From: Desulfoferula mesophila
GTDB lineage: Bacteria; Desulfobacterota; Desulfarculia; Desulfarculales; Desulfarculaceae
DNA length: 64,000 nt
Direction of reading: 5' to 3'
Assembly (NCBI RefSeq): GCF_037076455.1
Contig: NZ_AP028679.1
Coordinates: 1,379,501 to 1,443,500, forward strand
The position numbers and the translations under genes are program-made. Below are positions 16,246 to 25,254 of the stretch, piece after piece (the stretch's first letter is position 1; every line of letters starts with the position of its first letter). The notes under the pieces were generated by a model, which saw nothing but the letters and a program-made list of their open reading frames with translations, was not told the DNA's origin and made no database searches.

Positions 16246-17193
16246 CTAAAACGAGGACTGTCTATTAAAGGGCCTTAGATTAAACATCCCTCGAAGTCCG
16301 ACACACTTGCCTTGGCCATCAATGACCGGGGCTCCGTTAGTTTCCAAAACAACCCGTTCCCCTCCCTTGCGGAGATAGATGCTTTCCAAGCGCAGTATGG
16401 GCTCCTGGTTGTCCAAGGCCGTGCGAAACAGGGTACTGACCCGATCGGCTTCAGAGGGAGGCATAAGATCAAATAGAGTTTTGCCTACGATCTCCTCCGG
16501 CTCATAGCCCAAGAAATATTTGACGCTATTGCTGACATGCAGGCACCTGCCGTCCTGGTCAACCTCCCAAAACCAGGGAGTTATGGTTTTCAGCAGTGCC
16601 CGGTATTGTTCAGTTCTTTTCGTTACCTCTGCATAGCTTTTCTTGCATTCGGGGACCTCCAGCATGGCCAGGCGGTATCCTGTGGGCCTTTTCCATTGAT
16701 CAAGCGGGGCCATGATTTCCACGTGCATTAAGCGAGGAACTCCATGGGATGGTCTGAGTTCAAATTCACACCCGCGCTTTTTGCCGGTATTCCCGGTGGA
16801 TTTTAGGCAGTCATGCAAAACAAGCAGGCCCTCGTTTGCGGTAAATTGAAAAATGCTGACCCCGATCAAATGGCGGCGCTCCCGGCCCAACATGGCCGCA
16901 CCTGTCAAATTGACCTCGCTAATCGCGCCATTTAGCTCCAGGGAAATGAAGCCCATTGGAGCTAATTCAAACAAATCTAGATACTTGTCCTTGGCTGCGA
17001 CTAATTCGGCCTGGGACTGACGAAGTTGTTCGTTTTGGGTTTCAATCTCGTACTGGAAGGCCTCCAGATCCTCGATAAGATCCAAAGGGCTTCTTTTTGG
17101 CGAGGTGCCTTCCGTCCCCCTTTGCAACAGCAACAGTTTCGCAGTGCTTTGCCGCAGTTCTGCAAATTCGGCGGTGTTTTTCGATGTCTTCAT
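16246..17193 (-). CDS. PAS-PAS sensor protein without output domain
   Basis: After a short coiled coil (residues about 30-75), two PAS domains follow at about 75-190 (YLDLFELAPMGFISLELNGAI) and 195-310 (ALLKTITPWFWEVDQDGRCLHVS). The protein ends 5 residues after the second PAS with no kinase, GGDEF or HTH region. It may signal through heterodimers with the related PAS proteins at 18214 and 19911, with which it shares the pre-PAS motif of the form IETQNEQLRQSQAEL. Confidence 0.8.
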   Translation of the reverse strand: MKTSKNTAEFAELRQSTAKLLLLQRGTEGTSPKRSPLDLIEDLEAFQYEIETQNEQLRQSQAELVAAKDKYLDLFELAPMGFISLELNGAISEVNLTGAAMLGRERRHLIGVSIFQFTANEGLLVLHDCLKSTGNTGKKRGCEFELRPSHGVPRLMHVEIMAPLDQWKRPTGYRLAMLEVPECKKSYAEVTKRTEQYRALLKTITPWFWEVDQDGRCLHVSNSVKYFLGYEPEEIVGKTLFDLMPPSEADRVSTLFRTALDNQEPILRLESIYLRKGGERVVLETNGAPVIDGQGKCVGLRGMFNLRPFNRQSSF

Positions 17194-17244
17194 AAAATTT
17201 CCTAGCGGCGCACTTGAATGGACAAGGCCCCTATGGGTTTTTGT

Positions 17245-17490
17245 CTAAATCTCCAGGCTCATCCCCCCGCCCCAGATGTCTTCCCACCCAAGGCTTTCCC
17301 TGGTCGGGTTGTCCAGGCGAATGGGGCGCCTATTCTTGCGGTGCGCGCAGAACTCACAAGTGAAGTGCGGCCATTGGGCGGAAGCGACCCGATCCAAACA
17401 GGCCACATAATGGGGGCAGTCAAGATTGCGACGGCCGCTGTGGTTGATAGGGTTGTTACCCATTGGTACGTGACCAGCCTCCTTACTCAT
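17245..17490 (-). CDS. small cysteine-motif (putative zinc-binding) protein
   Basis: The 81-residue protein contains CPHYVACLDRVASAQWPHFTC and then EFC, that is C-x6-C-x12-C-x2-C with conserved His and Trp positions. The pattern is consistent with a zinc-binding knuckle. It is preceded by a GGGGGT Shine-Dalgarno-like run. I recognise the motif style from short conserved proteins of sulfate reducers but know no function. Confidence 0.6.
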   Translation of the reverse strand: MSKEAGHVPMGNNPINHSGRRNLDCPHYVACLDRVASAQWPHFTCEFCAHRKNRRPIRLDNPTRESLGWEDIWGGGMSLEI

Positions 17491-17557
17491 AACAGACCCC
17501 CTCTCAATCTTGATTCCTGGGGATGGCTGGCCATGGCGCGTTGGTCCGGCGGAAACT

Positions 17558-17965
17558 TCAGTGCTCCATCCGGGTTTGGCTGCTGGCCGCTCCCGATGAA
17601 TTATCCAAGCCCTGCCTGTACAGGACGTTCTCTACGACTTCGGGCAGCGCGTCGGGTAGGGGGACTTTCATCTCATAGTTACCGTCCTGAGAGACATACA
17701 CCGCTCCCCAGTAATTGGCATTCGTACTGAAAACCACTGGAAGACGAGGTTCAGGCAATGTCGTGACGGTTCGCCAAAGCAAATCAGCCGGGTCGTGTTC
17801 ACCAGACAGGTCGGCCACAATAACCTCGGGTCGGAAAGAAGTTATCTCTTCTGCCAACCGCGGCGTGAATCCGATGCTCTTTACCAAATGCTCACCGTCG
17901 CTGAGTTGGTAGGCGTGGAAAGCCCGGGCCCACTCAAAGCCGGCAACCAAGAGAATCCTGGCCAC
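17558..17965 (-). CDS. receiver-like protein, probably degenerate response regulator domain
   Basis: GTG 17965 has AAAGGAGG nearby and gives MARILLVAGFEWARAF, a beta-strand start like that of REC domains. The internal FRPEVIVADLSGEHD stretch corresponds to the phospho-acceptor strand, so D in VADLS is a candidate acceptor. The usual DD pair near residue 10 is absent (GFEW). No DNA-binding domain follows. With three PAS proteins around it, it may be a stand-alone or pseudo-receiver. Confidence 0.6.
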   Translation of the reverse strand: MARILLVAGFEWARAFHAYQLSDGEHLVKSIGFTPRLAEEITSFRPEVIVADLSGEHDPADLLWRTVTTLPEPRLPVVFSTNANYWGAVYVSQDGNYEMKVPLPDALPEVVENVLYRQGLDNSSGAASSQTRMEH

Positions 17966-18039
17966 GGGTCCTCCTTTCCTTAAGGTGTTAAGGGGACCAA
18001 ACAAAACTCTCGAGGCGTCGAACTAGTTGCCCAGTGAAA

Positions 18040-18435
18040 GATCACTTCTCAATGCTCGGTAGGCTTGCCTTGGCGAGGTTGGCCGAAGCTTGACCACAGG
18101 CGGCAAGTGGGAGCAAGCGGTGCCCGCTTTGTCTCTATTAAATTATCCCTTGGATTTCTGGAAACGCACAGATGAGATACAGTTTGAATAATGACTATAT
18201 TAAATCATCATTATCAAAGCTCGGATAAGCGGGAGCTCAAGCTGACCTTGCGTCCTAATATACCAATTTTACGGCGTATATTGTGCCTATAGGTGGCAAC
18301 AGTGTCGCCTGACACATTCAACACCTCGGCGATCTCCTTGCTCGCCAAGCCCTCTCGAATCATCATGGCCACCTGGATCTCTCTAGGCGTGAGGCCGAAT
18401 TTGGGGGAGTCCAGCCGCTGGGCAAAAGAGGAGGT
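18040..18435. repeat. direct repeat copy 1 (LuxR-type HTH end plus downstream region)
   Basis: This region, covering the end of the PAS-LuxR gene and about 170 bp beyond its stop, is closely similar along its length to 28430-28823 in the same orientation. The two copies lie 10.4 kb apart. They differ at scattered sites, so the duplication is not recent, or the copies were acquired separately. Confidence 0.75.
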
Positions 18436-19752
18436 GATCTGTTTCAGCTGAGATATCAACAGCCGCACCACTCTTTGCTGGTTCTGGTCGAGCCCAGATT
18501 CCAACAGCCCTTGCAGGCGGGGAACAAGAAGCCGGTGGGTCTGCTGGGTAATGGCGTTTTCCAGCTCTTCCCTGTCTTCTTCGCCCCGGCGCATCAAAAC
18601 CCGCAAAGCGGTGTTGGCCTCTTCCAATTCCACGGTCTTAAATTCCAGTTCGATCTTCTGCTCACGCAACTCCTCAGTCGCCTGTTTGCGCTTTTCCAGC
18701 CCCTCCCGCAGGTCCTGGTTGGCCTGGGAAAGTTCCAGGGTTCTCTTGTGCACCTCAGCTTCCAGGGTGTCGCGTGAGTTTCGCAAAGCCCGCTCATACT
18801 TCTTGCGCTTGGTAATGTCACGGCCAACCGCCCAGACACCGGCAACTTTGCCGAAATCAAATTCCGGCTCCACGATGAAATAAAAAATCAAGTAGTCGCC
18901 AGTGCTGGATAAAATCCTTGTTTCCTCGGCTATCCCTCCTTTTCCAGCCAGGGCGTTATGTATTGCCTTCTTGGCCACATCCAGGTCGTCAGGGTGAAGC
19001 AAGTCCCAAAAATTGCGCCCCAGCCAATCATCCCTAATAAAGCCGGTGGTTTTCTCAAAAGCCGGGTTAAGAGAGGCAATGGCCCCATCAGGCAAAAGGG
19101 TAAAGATCGCGTCCGGCATAGTCTCTATGAGGCGGCGGTAACGCTCTTTGCTCTTACTTAATTGGTTTTCAGTTCGCTTGCGCTCGGTAACATCGACAAC
19201 GGCCATTCTGAATTGCAGGGAAAGGTCATCATTAACCAGTTGCGGCGCACTTTCCACCTGGGCGTGGAATAGGGATGAGTCTTGCCGAATCATTTCGATG
19301 GCAAGGGTCTGCTTGCCGCTGCCTCCAGTCCTTGGCTTCAGGAGATCAAGCAAGGCCTTGTGATGGTCTCGGGCTACGAAAAGATAGAGGCTTCGCCCCA
19401 CCAGATTGCCGCGCGGCAGGGCCAGCATGTTGGCTATGGTCAGGTTGGCTTGAAGGATTATTCCCCGGGCATCGGTGCTGAGATAGCCCACCGGGGCCTG
19501 ATCATAAAGATCGAAATATTGGTCTCGCGAATCCTCAAGCTCCTTTTGGGTGCGGCGCAACTCCTCGTTCTGCAACTCCAACTCAACCTGATGGATTCGC
19601 AGCTCTTGGAGAATGGCGGAAAAATTTTCGGTCTGCAACTCGGAGTCGTCGGAAGGTTTTTTGCGCAGCTGTTTCTCGGCCCGTTGGCGCAGTCCTTGCG
19701 ACTTGCTGAGGTTTTTAGAAGCATCTTTCACGATTGGCTCTTTTCCGGCCAC
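18214..19752 (-). CDS. PAS-PAS sensor with LuxR-type HTH output
   Basis: The 512-residue protein has a coiled coil to about residue 75, PAS 1 (YFDLYDQAPVGYLSTDARG), PAS 2 (RLIETMPDAIFTLLPDGAI) and a long coiled coil (330-410). A C-terminal LuxR/GerE helix-turn-helix follows (FGLTPREIQVAMMIREGLASKEIAEVLNVSGDTVATYRHNIRRKIG). It is a one-component transcription regulator: the PAS domains sense a ligand or redox state and the HTH binds DNA. It is the best candidate regulator of the island's stress genes. A truncated duplicate of its HTH lies at 28611-28823. Confidence 0.88.
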   Translation of the reverse strand: MAGKEPIVKDASKNLSKSQGLRQRAEKQLRKKPSDDSELQTENFSAILQELRIHQVELELQNEELRRTQKELEDSRDQYFDLYDQAPVGYLSTDARGIILQANLTIANMLALPRGNLVGRSLYLFVARDHHKALLDLLKPRTGGSGKQTLAIEMIRQDSSLFHAQVESAPQLVNDDLSLQFRMAVVDVTERKRTENQLSKSKERYRRLIETMPDAIFTLLPDGAIASLNPAFEKTTGFIRDDWLGRNFWDLLHPDDLDVAKKAIHNALAGKGGIAEETRILSSTGDYLIFYFIVEPEFDFGKVAGVWAVGRDITKRKKYERALRNSRDTLEAEVHKRTLELSQANQDLREGLEKRKQATEELREQKIELEFKTVELEEANTALRVLMRRGEEDREELENAITQQTHRLLVPRLQGLLESGLDQNQQRVVRLLISQLKQITSSFAQRLDSPKFGLTPREIQVAMMIREGLASKEIAEVLNVSGDTVATYRHNIRRKIGILGRKVSLSSRLSEL

Positions 19753-19910
19753 CCATACGACCTTTATTATTATGCTTCCAAAACCACCGCCAAAACCCCA
19801 CTAATCTTCAACCGCCAACTACCGTGCGATACTCACCATTACCAAGTCCCAGCCGATAGCATCGAGACGCCCGGTGATTGGATGGCCGACTCCGCGCCAA
19901 AAGGCGGGGC

Positions 19911-22733
19911 TCATCCATCGCCGCTCTTCTTGCCCAGGAGGTCCCTGGCGTGCTCGAGTTCCTTGGTCTGTTCTTTAAAAAGCGCCTCTCGTTGGATGCC
20001 AGCCTTCTTCAGGGCGTCATAAAGTTCCCGCAACTCGGTCTGGGCCTGCTTTTGCTGATTGATATCGGTGAAGGTAATCACCACCCCGTCGATTAAGTTG
20101 TCCATGGTTCGATAAGGCAGGATGCGCATCTGGTACCAGATGCCGTCTTTGGTGCGCACCTCTCTCTGCTTGACCAACAAACTCTGCATGACCTCGCCGG
20201 CGTCGGCCTCCAGGTTGGCGTAGTCCAGGTTGGTCGCCAAGTGCTGCACCGGGCGACCCACGTCGCTGGGAATTAGGTTGACGAGCTTGCTGGCTTTGGG
20301 GGTGAAGCGTTTGACGCTAAGGTCGTTGCCCAGAAAGATCGTAGCGATTTCGGTGCTGGACAGAAGGTTCTTCATGTCGTCTTGTGCGTGGGCAAGTTCG
20401 TCGATCTTGGCCTGCAGTTCAGTGTTGACCGTGGCTAGTTCCTCGTTTAGCGACTGCTGCTCCTCCTTGGTGGCTTCCAACTCCTCGTTGGTGCTCTGCA
20501 GCTCCTCATTGGCCGACTGCATCTCCTCGTTGATTGATTTCAGCTCCTCGTTGGAGGTTTCCAGCTCCTCAATGGCCCCATGATGCCTCTCCCGGGTGTG
20601 TTGCAGCTCCTGCTCCAGGTCGCCCAGGCGCTTTTGAATCTCCGCGTTGGGCCCTCGCCGGGCCTTCCCCTTGGACCCGGCCGTTGGCTCCGCCACCTCC
20701 TGGATCACCACGGCCAATAGGCCCCGCAAGGCTTTGGACTGGGTGATGGGTTTTACCGTCAGATCCACGTATTGGTGGCCGCCGTTTATCTCGACCCGCA
20801 CGCCGGGGGAGTGCACTTCCCTGCCGCTGGCCTGGGCCCGGCGCATGACGGCGGCCAATTCAGGTCGAAGCCCCTCCCGGGCCATGGACGATATATTGAG
20901 GCTGGCCCGGCCCACGGCTGGCTCCAAGAACTTGCCGGTGTGGCCGTGGATGTATTGGATGTCGCCTTTTGGGTCGACGAGCAACAAGGCCGGCGAGAAT
21001 TCCGACAGCACCAGTTTCTGGGCTTCCCGGACAAGGTCTGCCTCCCCCAAAGCCAGGGCCGCGTTGGCGGCTTTGCCTTTCCCTCCTTCCCTGGTGACCG
21101 GGCCGGTGGGAAAGTCGATCATCAGGCGCATGGCCCCGGAGGCCGGCTTGCGGGAGTAGATCTTCCACTTCTTGTCCAGCGCTTTGAATAGGTCGGGAAA
21201 GCCTCCGATGGATTCCGAGGAGCCCAAAAACAGGATCCCTTGTGGCTTGAGTGTGTAGTGAAACAGAGGCAAAAGCTTCTTTTGGGCCGTCCCGTCCAGA
21301 TAGATGAGCAGGTTGCGGCAGCAGAGCAGGTCCAACCTGGAAAAAGGAGGGTCTTTCATCACATCTTGCACCGAGAACACCACCGGCTCCCGCAGCTCTT
21401 TCCTGACCCTGAAAAAGCCGGACTCCTCGGTGAAAAAGCGCCCGAGCCGCTCACGGTTGACCTCGGCGGCTATGTTGGCCGGGTATAGTCCGTCCCGGGC
21501 CTTGTCCACTGCCATGCTGTCGATGTCCGTGCCGAATACCTGCAGGGGCACATCCTTGCCGGCCTGGGCCATGCACTCCTTGATTACAATGACCAGGGAG
21601 TACACCTCTTCGCCGGTGGAGCAGCCGGGCACCCAGACCCGCAGGGCATCTTTGGGCTTCAACTGGGCCAGAAGTTCGGGGATCACCACCTTTTTGAGAA
21701 CTTCGAAGGCTTCCGGGTCGCGGAAAAATTCGGTAACCCCGATGAGCATATCCTTGAAAAGGGCGTCAAGCTCATCCGAGTTGGCTTGGACAAAGCGAAC
21801 ATATTTCTCGACATCGGGAATCTGCTGAAGGCTCATGCGGCGTTCGATACGCCTGATGATGGTGTTTTTCTTGTAATAGGAGAAATCATGCCCCACCCGG
21901 TCTCTCAGCAACACCAGAACCTTTTGCAGGGGCGCAAGACTAGGAGCATCATCCAAGATTGCTTCCGACGAGGCACCGCCCATCGAGCGGGATTGCGAAA
22001 AATAATAACTAAGCTTCGCGGGCATCTGTTCGGGGGGCAGTACCAGGTCCACCATCCCAGTGGCCATGGCGCTGGAAGGCATGCCGTCGTACTTGGCCGA
22101 AGAGGGCTCCTGGGCGATCACAAGGCCGCCCGAGCCCTTGATATCCCTGAGCCCCAAGGAGCCATCCGAGCCGGTGCCGGAAAAGATTATGCATCCGGCA
22201 TTCTCGCCTTGGTCTTGGGCCAGTTGCCGCAAGAAAAAATCTATGGGCAGGCGGTGGCCTCTCGGGGACTCGGGGTCCAAGAGTAAAATCTTGCTTTTCA
22301 GCAGGGCCAGATCCTTGTTGGGCGGGGCCACGTATACATGGTTGGGCCGAATCACCTTCTGATCCTCGGCGGTCTCCACCTTCATGGCGGTGCGCTTCTG
22401 GATCAGCTCGGGCAATATGCTGGCGTGGTCGGGGTCGAGGTGCACCACCACTAAAAAAGCCATGCCCTCGTCTGAGGGCATGGCATCGAAAAATTGCTGT
22501 AGGGCTTCCAGGCCGCCCGCTGAAGCGCCCAGGCCGAGGATGGGCAGACGATTTTTTTTGACGATAATGGGCCCCTTGCCGGGCTCCTGCGGATTCAGCG
22601 ATGCTTGTTTATTCGCAGGCGGGGACTCCTGGGCGCCATTGCTTGCGCGTTTTTTGGATGAGGCCTTGGTTGGCTTGCCCTTGGACCCGCCGGGATCACC
22701 CGCTTTATTGGGCTTGGCCTTGTCTGAGGGCAT
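19911..22733 (-). CDS. CheB-CheR-PAS fusion (chemoreceptor methylesterase/methyltransferase type)
   Basis: The 940-residue protein has a Lys/Ala-rich low-complexity start. A CheB methylesterase domain covers about 62-245 (Ser in GLGASAGGLEAL, His in VVVHLDPDH, Asp in FSGTGSDGS). A CheR domain covers about 265-540 (TEFFRDPEAFEVL, VWVPGCSTGEEVYS for SAM, FSVQDVMKDPPFSRLDLLCCRNLLIYL). A long Glu-rich coiled coil (about 690-785) and a C-terminal PAS follow. Such fusions occur in atypical signalling systems, often with PAS kinases and LuxR regulators, where receptor methylation may be only one role. It lies 158 bp upstream of the PAS-LuxR gene on the same strand. Confidence 0.9.
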   Translation of the reverse strand: MPSDKAKPNKAGDPGGSKGKPTKASSKKRASNGAQESPPANKQASLNPQEPGKGPIIVKKNRLPILGLGASAGGLEALQQFFDAMPSDEGMAFLVVVHLDPDHASILPELIQKRTAMKVETAEDQKVIRPNHVYVAPPNKDLALLKSKILLLDPESPRGHRLPIDFFLRQLAQDQGENAGCIIFSGTGSDGSLGLRDIKGSGGLVIAQEPSSAKYDGMPSSAMATGMVDLVLPPEQMPAKLSYYFSQSRSMGGASSEAILDDAPSLAPLQKVLVLLRDRVGHDFSYYKKNTIIRRIERRMSLQQIPDVEKYVRFVQANSDELDALFKDMLIGVTEFFRDPEAFEVLKKVVIPELLAQLKPKDALRVWVPGCSTGEEVYSLVIVIKECMAQAGKDVPLQVFGTDIDSMAVDKARDGLYPANIAAEVNRERLGRFFTEESGFFRVRKELREPVVFSVQDVMKDPPFSRLDLLCCRNLLIYLDGTAQKKLLPLFHYTLKPQGILFLGSSESIGGFPDLFKALDKKWKIYSRKPASGAMRLMIDFPTGPVTREGGKGKAANAALALGEADLVREAQKLVLSEFSPALLLVDPKGDIQYIHGHTGKFLEPAVGRASLNISSMAREGLRPELAAVMRRAQASGREVHSPGVRVEINGGHQYVDLTVKPITQSKALRGLLAVVIQEVAEPTAGSKGKARRGPNAEIQKRLGDLEQELQHTRERHHGAIEELETSNEELKSINEEMQSANEELQSTNEELEATKEEQQSLNEELATVNTELQAKIDELAHAQDDMKNLLSSTEIATIFLGNDLSVKRFTPKASKLVNLIPSDVGRPVQHLATNLDYANLEADAGEVMQSLLVKQREVRTKDGIWYQMRILPYRTMDNLIDGVVITFTDINQQKQAQTELRELYDALKKAGIQREALFKEQTKELEHARDLLGKKSGDG

Positions 22734-22899
22734 GACAAATCTCTCGGTTTTGCGTTTGGGCGAAAGGTGGGATATTTAAGCGTAATGCTCCCGACCTAAT
22801 CATCAGGGTATCACAGTTTGATCTTCGTCCGGCCAGACAGGCTCAAACGAAATAATGGGCAAGTTTGCCCCCATCGTTCGCGAGTTTTCTACGTATTCG

Positions 22900-24003
22900 C
22901 TAGTCCGGTTGCCCCATTTTTCGCAGCCATCGGTAGTGGGCTGCGATACCTGACAGCAACGTTTTGTGCTCCTTGTATTGCAAACCGTGGTCTTTACAGG
23001 CTTTCTCCACGATACTTGAGATGGCCGGGTAGTGAATATGGCTAATTGTGGGGAACAAATGATGTTCCTTATGGAAATTCAATCCGCCGAACAACCAACC
23101 AACAATTGGATTGCGGCGCGCATAATCCAAGGTAACCCTCACCTGATGGACCGCCCAAGGCTCTTCAATTTGTGCCGTGTCCGGCCGTGGCAACGGGAAA
23201 TCCGCTTCGGACACGCAGTGCGGCAGTTGAAAAATAATACTTATAGAACCGCCCAAGACTAGGACCCCGATGGCATAATAAAAAAGAACTACGTACCAAG
23301 GATGGAATATCCAGGGTATCAACAAGGCCCATCCGAAGAACACAACCTTACCCGCTATTAATACAACTAAGTCACCTGTTGTTGGTCGCGGAAAGCGGTG
23401 CTTGCCAACCCCGCCCAAGATCATTTTTTGGAAATCTCCTACAAACTCCCATTGAATGGCTAAAAAACCGTAGACGAACCAGAGATAAAAATGTTGCCAG
23501 CGATAATAAGGGTGCCACGTTTGATGGGGAGAAAGACGTCCCAAAACTCCCAAATCGATATCAGTATCATATCCCGTTATATTGACGTAGCGGTGATGGA
23601 TCACAACGTGTTTCCAGTACCACATGTAAGAACTTCCGCCAACTAGGTCCATGGTTTTGGCCATGACATCGTTGACCCAGGAAGTTTTGGAAAATGCTTT
23701 GTGTCCCGCATCGTGAGCAATGTTGAACCCGATACAGGCAGTGAATAAACCGAGCAATACGACCAAGGGCAGACCTTGCCAAATATTTTCTGCCACAAAC
23801 ACCAGAAGCACATACGAGATCGCAAAACAGGTAAGGATAATCGCCGCCTTCAAATGTAGTCGCCAATTGCCGGCCTTAGACTGCCCATCACCCTGCTGAA
23901 AGTATTGGTTAACCCTTTGTCGCAGGTCAGTTTCAAAAGTTTTATCTTTGCCGAACTCCAATTTCAGGGGTGATCTCCTGGCCTTTTTTGACTGGTCTGG
24001 CAT
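22900..24003 (-). CDS. membrane fatty acid desaturase (acyl-lipid type)
   Basis: The 367-residue protein has four membrane helices and the three histidine boxes of the di-iron desaturase family: HDAGH (97-101), KHVVIHH (131-137) and HKEHHLF near residue 317, plus HQVRVTLDYARRN. Such enzymes insert a double bond into a membrane lipid acyl chain using oxygen and an electron donor. An oxygen-dependent enzyme in a likely anaerobe fits the stress cargo: it may serve microaerobic conditions or have been acquired laterally. The N-terminus is basic and cytoplasmic. Confidence 0.88.
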   Translation of the reverse strand: MPDQSKKARRSPLKLEFGKDKTFETDLRQRVNQYFQQGDGQSKAGNWRLHLKAAIILTCFAISYVLLVFVAENIWQGLPLVVLLGLFTACIGFNIAHDAGHKAFSKTSWVNDVMAKTMDLVGGSSYMWYWKHVVIHHRYVNITGYDTDIDLGVLGRLSPHQTWHPYYRWQHFYLWFVYGFLAIQWEFVGDFQKMILGGVGKHRFPRPTTGDLVVLIAGKVVFFGWALLIPWIFHPWYVVLFYYAIGVLVLGGSISIIFQLPHCVSEADFPLPRPDTAQIEEPWAVHQVRVTLDYARRNPIVGWLFGGLNFHKEHHLFPTISHIHYPAISSIVEKACKDHGLQYKEHKTLLSGIAAHYRWLRKMGQPD

Positions 24004-24189
24004 TTCTAGGCTTTCCTCATGGCTTAGTAATATCTACAACGGTAACCAAATAATCATATTTTACTGAAAAGCGAAACAAAATTGCAATATTGCCCAACGC
24101 TGAACTATTTCTAACTTATTATGCCAAGTGCCGTTCCAACCGAGGGTGCGGACCCAGAGTTTCACGTATTCGACGACTGAATTTGGTTT

Positions 24190-24925
24190 GGGCCTAGACT
24201 AGTTGAGAGGTTTCTCCCTGAGCATCTTTAGCAAGATAGCATAGAGGTCTTGCCCTCGGTAATTGAACCTGAGCTCGGACTCCTTCAGATGCAGGTAAAA
24301 GGTGGAAGAAGGGAGCCCGTTGAACTTCATGAGCCTAGCCTTGGCAAAGGACCAAAAGGACTCGATGCCATTTATATGGTTTCGTCCCTTGGCGAACTGG
24401 TCTTGGCCATGCTGGACGCGATAATGTTTTTTGTATCCCAGGTCCACCAATCCGTTGTAGCCTCTCCAACCGTCGGAGTGAATTACGCTCTTGGGATCTA
24501 CTTTTCCTCTGATGATGGCTTGTAGAGTGGCTTTGGCGCAATCGGGCACGATCTCAGTGTAGACTCGGCCACCCCTCTGAAGGATGCCGAAGACCGGAGT
24601 TTTGCCATAAGCGCCGCGCCCCCTTTTTCCCTTTACCCGCCTTGCTCCGAAGTAGGATTCATCGACCTCGATCTCCCCCTTGAAAGGCGACTCCTGCTCA
24701 CACAGCTCGGCAATGCGCTGGCGGATCTTAAAGAGGTAAAGGTTGATTGTGTTCCGGTTTAATCGCGTCAACGATGCGATTTTGTTGGCCTCCAGGTCCA
24801 GTGCGAAGAGCCTGACTAGATCCCTAAATTTGGCCTCCGAAATCCTTGCACGGCGAACATACTTGTTTTTCATGCCCATACAGCTAGTTAGAGTAATTCA
24901 TCATACTCCCAACTAGTCAAGGGCC
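24190..24925 (-). mobile_element. IS1595-family insertion sequence, copy 1
   Basis: The ends are GGGCCTAGACTAGTTG (24190) and, on the opposite strand, GGCCCTTGACTAGTTG (ending 24925). The element is flanked by an 8-bp target duplication TTTGGTTT (24182-24189 and 24926-24933), the size usual for this family. It is nearly identical to the copy at 35619-36354. Confidence 0.92.
24199..24873 (-). CDS. IS1595-family transposase
   Basis: The 224-residue DDE-type transposase (ISXO2-like) has GEIEVDESYFGARR (first Asp), SVIHSDGWRGYNGL (second Asp) and HINGIESFWSFAKARL (third acidic region). The N-terminal HTH is LNRNTINLYLFKIRQRIAEL. ATG 24873 is shared with the second copy. It differs from that copy by only a few residues (for example L versus R after NTIN, and H versus R in the GRNHIN stretch). 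Confidence 0.92.
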   Translation of the reverse strand: MKNKYVRRARISEAKFRDLVRLFALDLEANKIASLTRLNRNTINLYLFKIRQRIAELCEQESPFKGEIEVDESYFGARRVKGKRGRGAYGKTPVFGILQRGGRVYTEIVPDCAKATLQAIIRGKVDPKSVIHSDGWRGYNGLVDLGYKKHYRVQHGQDQFAKGRNHINGIESFWSFAKARLMKFNGLPSSTFYLHLKESELRFNYRGQDLYAILLKMLREKPLN

Positions 24926-25254
24926 TTTGGTTTTTATTATCCATAGAAGTCGAATAGGCTGCAAAAGCATATGCGGTGGGGCAATTCGAGGTGTGCTAAG
25001 TACCTTGCACTGCTCTGATGGGCGACACGATGTTGGATAAGAAATCCTAGGTTAACTTCTATCAAATCCGCCGGACTTAAAATTTAAGCCGATACCCATC
25101 ACTAGGCCAAATTGGATTAAATTCATACGAGGATTTGTTGGTTCAAATCTGGGGTCACGATATATGCCAATCAATGATGGATTTTTATTTTTGCATCAGG
25201 GTCTCTAACACCAAACACTTGGCCGTCCCCATGTTTTCGGCAAGCACTTACCAC
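24926..25254. other. gene-poor AT-richer stretch
   Basis: About 330 bp between the IS1595 copy and the stop of the radical SAM gene. It starts with the 8-bp target duplication. I see no convincing ORF, RNA gene or terminator hairpin. Confidence 0.5.
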
